Shown piece after piece: positions 24,090-64,000 of a DNA stretch of 64,000 bases. The position numbers and the translations under genes were made by a program. A model generated the notes under the pieces. The model worked only from the letters and a program-made list of their open reading frames with translations. It ran no database searches and was not told the origin of the DNA. Position 1 is the stretch's first letter, and each line of letters opens with the position of its first letter. Source of the DNA: Siphonodentalium dalli (lineage: Eukaryota; Mollusca; Scaphopoda; Gadilida; Siphonodentaliidae); the NCBI GenBank assembly GCA_032622095.1, contig CP136061.1, positions 62,871,127 through 62,935,126 on the forward strand, in the 5' to 3' direction.

Positions 24090-25426
24090 TAGTGATGTAC
24101 CGATTTATATCGGTATCGGCTATCGGATCGGGGCGATATATGTGGTATCGGCAAATTTAGTCTCCCGACCGATATCGTCAACCGATACATGTCGCGTCCT
24201 TTGTGAACGTTGTTACACCAATTCCGACTTTAATATTAAATAAATGACGGGAATTTCCAGAAAAAATAGCGACTATTTTACCCACGGGTCAGCCCTCCCA
24301 TCACATACGGTGATATACCATGATGACAACATCGACAGGAGACTGCTGGTACACTCATGACCCAAATAAACATTTCAAAAGGTACCGTAGTTCCGCACGT
24401 ATGCTTAATAATTAAAGTTAAAACATAAACTGTATATAATTAAAATTACTTGCGAGTGCTGAGTAGCACATGTTGAAAGTGAATAACTGACACCCCTGCG
24501 TGAGAATGGAATCTTCCTATGACTGAATCATACTAATGTACCGGTATCATTTAGTGGTGTATTCATGGGGGTGTGGAATTAATTCCATGCCACGTGCGAC
24601 AGTAAGTGGTCACATTGTTATTATCTTCCCAAGGCGGGCACCGGGCGGCAAGATCAAACGATTATTTGCATGCATTTTATGTCTTCGAGTAGGAATCACT
24701 AATATGCCACGTGTTGACAGATGACACAGTAAACTCAAAATCAGTGTTTATAAATAGACGAGTCACACTTGACCAGTTTGCATTAAAGTCGCCACAGTAA
24801 CTGTTGTGACTCGCTATTCCTCAATATATAGAAACATTTAAGTGTGTGTTTAAAGTGCTTTTGATTCAAATTGATTGATGTTCTGGTATAGTTCTCGTCT
24901 AGTCCAATAAAGTATTTGATTTGGTATACGATGACTGAAGATGGAGGAGGTGACTAACTTGTTTGATGGAACCATCCGAACCAATCAGAGTGCTCTATGG
25001 GCGGGATTTGTATCTGCTGTCATAGGCAGAGAAAATGTCAACAATTGCAACATTGCAGGTGTTATTAAACGCAAGTTCAACTTCTGAAAAAGATTGAGTT
25101 TGGCAAATTGAAATTGAGTCAAAAACTCAAATGGATTATGGACTGATTCCGTAAGGCACAGTAACGGAATCAAACAAATATTGAGGAAATCTTTTGAATG
25201 CAACGAAATATTAAATCATTTTGCCAGGGTTTTTGGGGAACGTAAACTAAACTTTTTTGCGACCAGGTGATCGGTTCTTTGCCGACAATACTTTGCAATT
25301 TAAAAGACAAATTGATATGGAGTTTTGTTCATGTACAAGACTTATCTGTATCGGATCGGCCGATAATTCTACTGAAAATATCGGCTATCGGCTTTTACCG
25401 ATAACCCCTGTATCGTTACATCAGTA
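24090..25426. mobile_element. hAT-like non-autonomous element with perfect 8-bp target duplication
   Basis: The left end tagtgatgtaccgat is matched by the inverted right end atcgttacatcagta. The flanking tattttaa at 24082-24089 and 25427-25434 is a perfect 8-bp direct repeat. Subterminal regions hold clusters of tatcgg/ccgata (24,100-24,195 and 25,345-25,410), resembling transposase-binding arrays. The 1.3-kb interior has no transposase domain that I recognise. It is inserted just beyond the LINE remnant. Confidence 0.9.
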
Positions 25427-25434
25427 TATTTTAA

Positions 25435-26562
25435 CTTCACTCACGATGATTTTACTTGTAATATACACAATATCCATGTTTTAAATACACCAATATTGGC
25501 TTTTAATGACATCCTCATCCGCCTGTGCACACAAATGCGATAATATTCCTACAGAAGCCTTCTGCAGGGATTTGCAGTGTATCGGAAGAAGCTAGTTTAG
25601 CTGAATTCAGCTACAGAACAGATTTTGTCAGACATGACTTGATGAACTTACTGTTCGAATCAAGTCAGAATGCTGGCATTCAAGTTATCAATATTGTAAT
25701 TTATATTAACTGTGACACCTATCAGAATATGTGTATAATTCCATAATTATTTAATAAAAAAATCCAGTCGGAAATCATGTTGACAAAACGTAAAATGGCC
25801 GAAGTAGGAGGATCTAACACATCACATGGCTATAACCGTGCGTCTCGTGCAAATTACCATGCACATGTCACCGAAACATGATTCAGCAACATACATATGA
25901 CTTTATCAGGAATGCATGTGTAACTAATTGGAATTGGTTAGTAGTAAAAATGTTATGCATGCGCAGCTGGTAGTTACCCTCAACTTGAATTATATCAGCC
26001 AAGTTGGAGGTGACATCATTGTACACTCAAGTCTCAGTGTGAGCACATGTGATGACCTTGACATGTGCACATGGAACTCACAAGGGACTCATGACATGCT
26101 GGGTCACATGCAATGGTAGATGAACACACAACATACATGTACCAGTGTTTACCTTCTGTTATTTGTTGCTTTGTCAATTTGTAGGACATTGGTACCATGA
26201 CCGAGTATTGGAGTTTCCTGTGACATACATAATACCTTCAGTATTTATAGTTAGTGAGACAGACAGATAGCCAGGACTCATCTTCAATTGTGTGGATTTT
26301 ATTTTGATTGATCCCACTAATCATAGTTTTGTGGAAGATTTGACATATTTGCTCTAGATCACCTGTGTTATTGTCTAGCTTGGTTAGGTCTGGCTCTGAC
26401 TAGTTTACCACCTTTGGTTTGATATGATTTCAATTTCATGAATATCCTCATTGAAAATTTTTCTGTCAGTTGAAATATCAAAAGACTCCAATATCTCTTG
26501 AGACAATTCCTGACAATTTCATAATTTTGTAGGCTTAATTAGGTGGCATACCACAGTGAATC
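25435..26562 (+). promoter_or_regulatory. Upstream region and presumed 5' UTR of GFUS
   Basis: No TATA box or other core promoter element can be singled out. A good acceptor-like sequence (tttgtcaatttgtag at about 26,170-26,184) could join a 5' non-coding exon. The A at -3 of the start codon (aatcATGtc context gives t at -1) is a fair initiation context. No other gene is visible. Confidence 0.25.
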
Positions 26563-57743
<31,181 letters not shown>

Positions 57744-57877
57744 ATGAATCCAAAAATAATCTAAATGGGACTCGTATTATGTGTGGTTTGCATCATGTAG
57801 CTTAAAAGCAAATTGAATGACATGGCATTGTTCCTTTCATTAACTGAAGAATCTCAGTATAAGGGTTGACTCTTGGA

Positions 57878-57883
57878 AATAAA
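57878..57883 (+). terminator. GFUS: Candidate GFUS poly(A) signal
   Basis: AATAAA lies 135 bases after the stop codon. It is the first canonical hexamer in the 3' flank and sits just before the palindromic element at 57,905. Confidence 0.6.
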
Positions 57884-57904
57884 CAGTAGATGTATCATGG
57901 CATA

Positions 57905-58162
57905 CAGTAATGCCCTAAATAATCGACCCCTTAACCACAGCAGAATTATGGGTAACTTTTCAGGATTTAGTCGGAAATATGGCTTGTTGCCATTCATTGG
58001 AAAGCTCTGTGAGAGCTTTCCGATGAATGGCAACCAGCCATATATCCATATATCAGTGAGAGCTTTCCGATGAAAGGCAACCAGCCATATATCCGACTTA
58101 ATCCTGAAAAGTTACCCATAATTCTGCTGTGGTTAAGGGGTCGATTACTTAGGGCATTACTA
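57905..58162. mobile_element. Palindromic MITE just past GFUS, TA-flanked
   Basis: cagtaatgccctaaataatc on the left and gattacttagggcattacta on the right are inverted ends, and the arms stay complementary for about 100 bp (ccccttaaccacagcagaat and its complement). TA flanks both ends, suggesting a Tc1/mariner-type MITE. The centre repeats gagagctttccgatgaa twice. Confidence 0.7.
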
Positions 58163-58418
58163 TACAACTAACTTGAAGCAGACCTGGTTCCCATTGTCTG
58201 TGCCAGCCAATCAATTTTGTCCAGGTAGAAGCTAGCCAAGACAAAGTGCCAACCCCTTTGTGCACAACATGTTTCTTTTTTTGTAATAAAACCAATGTCA
58301 TTGGTTGGCAAGACAAAGTAAACCTTGTCTATTCAAATAAATCATGAAGGTTACATGTATCAAAAGACGGAAAATCGAGAATTTCATATTTTTGCTCAAT
58401 AATTGCCCCTGGTTAAGT

Positions 58419-58606
58419 GGTCTTGCTAATTTGCTATGATGCTGGCGGGTCCTGCTTAAATGCTATGATGCTGTATTGAATATTTTATGGTTTTTCCTCG
58501 ATTTGTTCAGAAAACCTGCAACAATTTTAAATAAAATAGTTGTACTTTTTCGTCATCATAGCAATGCAGTAGGACCCACCAACATCATAGCAAATTAGCA
58601 GTGCTA
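58419..58606. repeat. Palindromic element downstream of GFUS
   Basis: tgctaatttgctatgatgct...gcgggtcctgc is complementary to gtaggacccacc and aacatcatagcaaattagca, giving arms of about 50 bp with a ~75-bp loop. No target duplication recognised. Confidence 0.6.
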
Positions 58607-58890
58607 ATAACTCATCAAATGAATTGCACACAGTAGATACTGTTTAATGATATTTGAATATACTGAAATGCCTTATTTTGAGAAAATTTTGAAACCGTTG
58701 GATATGAAAAATACTCCACATTCCAGTAAATAGCGGTATTTCACATTGTGCCTCACTAGGATGTTGTGCCTCACTAGGATGCTAATGTTATTGCACATCA
58801 TAAGAAAGTCAATAACCCGGGCAAACGACATCCAAAAAACAATGAGACGTAAAAAAAAAATCTGATACATAAAAAATCCTGTTTTTATTA

Positions 58891-59071
58891 TTAATAGTTA
58901 AAAAGAAATTTGAAAGAGTCATGGACACCATATCCACTGGAAACTGTATTTATATTTGTCTGGAGCTCTTGCATTCTTCTGTATTCTCTGAATAACTGGA
59001 TGGGTTTCTTGTAGAAAGGATCAGGAGTTTTCTTGGGTGTCGTTCGCCCAGTGTGCGGGGTCGTGCTGCCG
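58891..59071 (-). CDS. Putative terminal exon of a convergent, unidentified gene
   Basis: On the - strand, tttttgcctttggcaag| is a plausible acceptor. One base completes a split codon and 59 residues follow to a TAA: GSTTPHTGRTTPKKTPDPFY, KKPIQLFREYRRMQELQTNI and NTVSSGYGVHDSFKFLFNY. The S/T/P-rich start followed by a polar helical stretch reads like a real protein end, and codon composition is less AT-biased than the flanks. AATAAA lies right after the stop (58,884-58,889 in reverse). I do not recognise the family, and no further exon of this gene is visible up to 64 kb. Confidence 0.4.
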
Positions 59072-59311
59072 CTTGCCAAAGGCAAAAATTCACCGTTTCC
59101 AAAAATGATTTAATTTGGCAAAAGAGTTCTCAATTCAACAAGAAAGAAAGTATTTATAAAGTGATTATTCAGTCACGTAATGTCATGTAAGCCCCATACC
59201 ATAGTTGCGTAGTAGGGGGCTTATGCAGATGGAGGAATATAGTCCAATACCGTTTAAGAATTTGGCAAAAACATATTTTTAGGCAAGCGTGAATCCTGCC
59301 AGTGTGATTTA

Positions 59312-59566
59312 CCCTTTGATGACTTGAGCTGCGCTGGTGCAGCATTAAAGTTCCTGTGCCAATGCATTCTCTTTATATATATATATATACGAGTCTCCAA
59401 TTTATTGATTTAGGTGAGCCTCGCATATATAAGAGAATGCACTGGCTTACAAGATCAAGGTAAATATTGTTGGGCCAATGTATTCTCTTATATATGGGAG
59501 ACTCGCATGAGAATGCATTGGCACTGAGTTTTTGCGAAATTTCAGGAAGCTCTAGTCATAAAGGGG
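59312..59566 (+). mobile_element. TTAA hairpin element, family P, forward copy
   Basis: The left flank is TTTA (one change) and the right flank TTAA at 59,567-59,570. Ends are ccctttgatgacttgagctg and agctctagtcataaagggg. Two internal tatataag-type hairpins are present. Confidence 0.8.
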
Positions 59567-59590
59567 TTAACAGACTAGCTATTTTATTAA

Positions 59591-59836
59591 CCCTTTGATA
59601 ACTGGAGCTTCATGAATTTTTGCAAAAACCCTGTGCCAATGCATTCTCTTATATATGCCATAGGGCGCCTCACATACATAACATAATTCATTGGCCTAAC
59701 AATATTTACCTTGATCTTTTAAGCCAGTGCATTCTCTTATATATGCGAGGCTCCCTATGGGAAACTCGCATAAAAAGAGAATGCACTGGTACATGGTGTT
59801 TAATGATCCACCCGTGCAGCACCCGTCATGAAAGGG
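59591..59836 (-). mobile_element. TTAA hairpin element, family P, reverse copy
   Basis: TTAA at 59,587-59,590 and 59,837-59,840 bracket ccctttgataactggagctt and gtcatgaaaggg. It lies 20 bp from a forward copy, so the pair is head-to-head and could fold into a larger hairpin. Confidence 0.85.
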
Positions 59837-59840
59837 TTAA

Positions 59841-61990
59841 TGGTTGATGCTTTGCTCAATGTTCACTCACATCACTCCCACTTATTGAGGATATAAGAAA
59901 ATGTGTTTTTCATTATGTTGAGTTAATTTCGCAAATTTTTAAAAGACCACCAGCATATAATTAACTGTCTGTATGTGTAATGATAGATAAATTCATAATA
60001 ATCCATACTAACAACTATATTTCGTCTCTCAGGGAATGCTGAACTCCTTTTTTAGGGAATATGCTTCTTAGTCAGACTTAAAATATATATAAGTGTTAAA
60101 AGTAATGTGGTACAATATGAATTAGATAATATACCTTTTATATGCCTTTACAAAAGGTTCTGTCGTTCTTATAAATTAATTGTATGCAATGACTATCGTT
60201 GGTGGAATCATTGCTGTTGGTTTATCAATTAAATGTTCGTTCCAAATTAAGAAGTAAATTAATATTAGTTAAATGCTAAATTCTTTCAGTGGGTTCTCAT
60301 TTATTGGTTTATTAGAGGGGTTTTTCAAGCAGTTACGACTACGTTAAGCTATTTTGTCATCGTAAAATTATAATGGGCAAAAAATTTTCAGCAAAATTGA
60401 TTATTGAACTCTATAACGCATGGCTATTTGTGCGCAGTGAGGTTTTCACTTCGCACTATCTACCATATTAAGCACACCATTCATAATAATCTAGTATTCT
60501 ATTCGGCCAATAGATGATAGTTGTCAGCAGGTTTCATAGGCGATTGCTGTATATTTAAAAGCACTATTGTACAAAGCACTATCTATTATGACTTTACGGT
60601 TACAGTTAGAACATGCACATAAATTGGCGAGGTAGCACCCTAGCCTTAATTGTAACTGATATCCGTGAGTTTTGCGAAAACCTCTCTAATAAACCATGTC
60701 ACAATAGAGAATAGACATTTCTTAGAATAACACTGCTTCTACTCTTTCCTTATGTACTGCTTCCTTGCCACAACGTTCAGTGCTAGAGAATGATTCATTT
60801 TGCTCAAGTGTAGAATTAAACAGTATTAATGCTTATTAATTCTAATGATTCTTGTCTACAAGAAATTGTAGCATAAGATTTTATGTGACTAGAGTATTTT
60901 AAAATTTATCTGCAAAAAAAAACAATTTGTACGGAAGTAGGGAAAAAACTTCCCGAGAAGGTATACATTAGTTTATTTGGCCTAATCAGAAAATTACAAG
61001 TTTAGCATGAGCATTACATGTCGGTGAAAGGAGCATTCGATATCACTGAAACTTTATATTCCGAAATCCTATAAAAAGCACCATGGGTTTGTAATGAAGC
61101 TCTCCCAACTGGTGACCTGAAATCCAATAGCTATTTTCTTTATAAATTATCTTTCAATACATTTCTGAGATATAATGGCAAACAAATTTGGCCTCTTTTC
61201 TCAAATACAGAACAAAGATAAGTTATGTATACCTGTAGCTTTTCGTGCCAGAGCCGGCCTGATCGTCCCTTAATAATTTAGCTCATATTTCAGTTGAATA
61301 ATAGTTCGGCTTTGCCACACTTACATGCTCTCATTGTCTACCTGAAATGCATGACCTAAAATTCAAACTACACTTGATTGACATGTTTGGCCCTGGCACT
61401 ACTGAGAGTTAAGCTTCTGGATAGTGCTACAAAATTATTTTTTCAAGTCTTATTTATTTTTTATGTTAGCATTTTACATGTGGGATATATTATTAATAAA
61501 ACTGTCATAAAAATACAATCTGATGCTTTCATTCCCTTACTGGATAGAAAATCGCACCTCACAATGAATTGGTGTTAATGCAGGGTTTCTGCTATTGGGG
61601 CAGCAGGTCCCTTTCCCCCCTTACCAAAATTCCCCTGCCTGATCCACAGATTAAAGGTACTCAATCTGATCAGACGGTCCCAATTTCTTCAAAATACGCT
61701 TTAGTTATCAGAATTTAATTATTGCAACAAAATAATGCTAACCACTGTCAACAATGGTATCAAATTTCCCAAAACTTTTATTTATTAACATTTTGTTCAA
61801 CAAAATAATGCCGTAATATCACTTGGGTATCACAAAATTTGGCTTGATTTTAGAGTTATCCAACTTCATCCGCAATTTTTTTCAAGACCGTCCATTTGAC
61901 CACGTGTTTCTGGGCCTAATATAATTGCAAATGTTGTGAAATAAACTTCAAAAATCTATATCTGATCACTGAGCTTTGACGAGTGGGTTA
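59841..61990. other. AT-rich intergenic sequence, nothing recognised
   Basis: I looked for - strand exons that could belong to the gene ending at 58,891 and found none I could defend. No mobile element could be delimited. Confidence 0.35.
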
Positions 61991-62014
61991 TCGAAGCAAA
62001 TATTTTTTTAAATT

Positions 62015-62960
62015 CAATCCATTAACACAGGCTACAGGTCCTACTTTTCATCTGATCATCATGAAATTTGTCATGGATGTTAATATTGACATGTAGATGT
62101 GAACAAGTCATTTTGTGGTCGGTCGGCCATAAAACATGGCTGCCGGCAGCCATCTTGGTTTTTACTCTTTGCATGACTAAATTGTTTGGCATGGACTACA
62201 GGTCCTACGTTTGGTCAGATCATAATGAATTTGATATGGATGTTAACAATTACATTTAGATGGGAACAAGTCATTTTGGGGTCATTCAGCAATAAAACAT
62301 GGCCACCGGTAGCCACCTTGGATTTTACTCTTTGTATGACTAAATCCTTTGGCACGGGCTACAGGTCGTACCTTTGGTCGAATCATTATGAAATTTGTCA
62401 TGGGCATTGACATTGACATGCAGATGGGAAAGAGTCATTTTGGGGTCATTTGGCAAAAAGACACCAGCGACCATCTTGAATTTCAAAATTCAATCCATTA
62501 GCACGGGCTACAGGCCGTACTGTTTGTCTGATCATCATGAAATTTGTTATGGATGTTAATATTGACATGAAGATGGGAACGAGTCATTTTGGCGTTATTC
62601 GGCCATAAAACATGGCCACTGACAGCCATCTTGGATTTTACTCATTGCATGACGAAATCCTTTGGCACTGGCTACAAGTCGTAGCTTTGGCCAATCATTA
62701 TGAAATTTATCATGGCTGTTAACATTGACATGTAGATGGGAACGAGTCATTTTGGGGTCATTCGGTCATAAAAACATGTCCACTGGCAGCCATCTTGGAT
62801 TTTACTCTTTGCATGACTAAATCCTTTGGCACACCCACTTTCCTCAGCCGAACATCACCAAACTTCATATTAATCTTGATATTGATCTAATGGATGGAAG
62901 CCATCAAATGTTTTTGAATTTCATTTGAAAACATAGCCGCCAGCAACCATCTTGGATTTT
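62015..62960. repeat. Second array of the ~160-bp 'gccatcttggattttactctt' repeat
   Basis: About six units share ggctacaggtc-tac, gatcatcatgaaatttgtca, gacatgtagatgggaacgag and cagccatcttggattttact. It is the same family as in introns 6 and 8 of GFUS, more diverged between units. 62,961-64,000 has no recognisable feature. Confidence 0.8.
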
Positions 62961-64000
62961 ACTCTATATATATCTCTTCATGTTGATAATCTGGTATTAC
63001 TTAGACATTTCAACTTTCCGCATTCCTAATCGCTCCATTGACTGTAACACATGAAATTATTCCCTTTCCAAGTTGAGCTACAGTGTCATTGACACTTCAT
63101 TCTGAAAGCTATCTGAGTGGATATAGCCATGTGGTTTATTCTGCCTGGTTACTTCAAGATTATCTTCTCAAATAACTCCCTGTTCTGATTTATGATAATG
63201 CAGACCAGGTCCAGATATTAGCCGCTAGAGGATAATCAGGATAATTTCATGACGTGTTGCAATGAATATAGTGAAGTCAGTAATAATAATAAATTGGGGA
63301 ATTTTAACAATTTCCTGCTGTTGATTGCGGTGGTACTGAATTTAACTTGACATTTTGTCGCAAAGATTACATTACGGTACCTGTACAATATCAATATAGT
63401 GGCAAATGACCACACCCTTCCATTACCTAACCCATCAAATTTGTTAAAAATAAATTATGATTTCTTGACCTTATCTACATATATTACTGTAGACATTCAG
63501 AACTTGGTTCAAATTCAACTGATTTCTAAATGCTATTAGATATTTGCAGTTTATTGATGGACTGAGCTTTATTTTTCAACTTATGCGCATCAGTTAATAC
63601 TGCTTGGTACTCGCCGTACTGTAGAAACTACTGTGTGAAAGGAAATGACATAATATTTAATATGGAATTGATAAGTCTGCATAGTACAAACTTTGTACAT
63701 GCATCTGATAATCCATATATATCCCACTATTTTCTTGAATGAAAACACAATAACTATGAACAAAGCAGAAGATACATTCAGGTCCACGCAAATTAGGTCA
63801 ATGGGGGAAAGTTACATGTTGTTAGTCGACTTTCATTGAAATCGACATGACATCTTATGAATGAAATGAACATTATGAAATGGACACGCTTTTCCGTCTA
63901 GCCTGATTATCTCAAGCGGAGAGCTCCCCAGCGTGCCAAGTAATATAATGGTTAGTTTCAGTTCCACTCTCAACAAGACAGAACTATTTTCACTTTTGAG

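Overview
This is an AT-rich stretch of animal nuclear DNA. It has GT-AG introns, AATAAA poly(A) signals and many transposable elements. The repeats include forms I associate with bivalve and other lophotrochozoan genomes: 'agctcacctgag'-type units, hairpin elements carrying (GTCC/GTCT)n runs, and 'gaaatttggtatg...ttatggccctt' units. A mollusc or related marine invertebrate is the best guess, made from memory and not from any search.

Only one host gene can be reconstructed end to end. Nine exons on the + strand between 26,563 and 57,743 join in frame to a 319-residue GDP-L-fucose synthase (GFUS, formerly TSTA3), the enzyme that makes GDP-fucose for fucosylation. Exons are ordinary in size (56-140 bp of coding sequence). 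Introns 1, 3 and 7 exceed 6 kb because they are packed with mobile DNA. About 1.1 kb past the stop, an apparent terminal exon on the - strand (58,891-59,071) suggests a convergent neighbour that I do not recognise.

The first 26.5 kb hold no complete gene. They are a patchwork of non-autonomous DNA transposons (hAT-like with 8-bp target duplications, piggyBac-like with TTAA), a Helitron-like element, two LINE 3' remnants, a degenerate ~35-bp tandem array at 14.6-19.5 kb, and a 660-bp inverted duplication (21,578-22,240 and 23,063-23,720). Each arm of that duplication carries the same splice acceptor, 32-codon terminal exon and poly(A) signal.

Intron 3 holds the most intact mobile element: a 3.9-kb hAT transposon (36,639-40,584) with terminal inverted repeats, a perfect 8-bp target duplication and an uninterrupted 857-codon transposase. 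Many other insertions can be delimited to the base by their target duplications, and several are nested, so a relative order of events can be read. From 59 kb to the end there are only repeats and featureless AT-rich DNA. I see no sign of a new cellular system. The points of interest are the young hAT element, the nested insertions, the inverted duplication of a terminal exon, and hairpin families that could feed small-RNA pathways.
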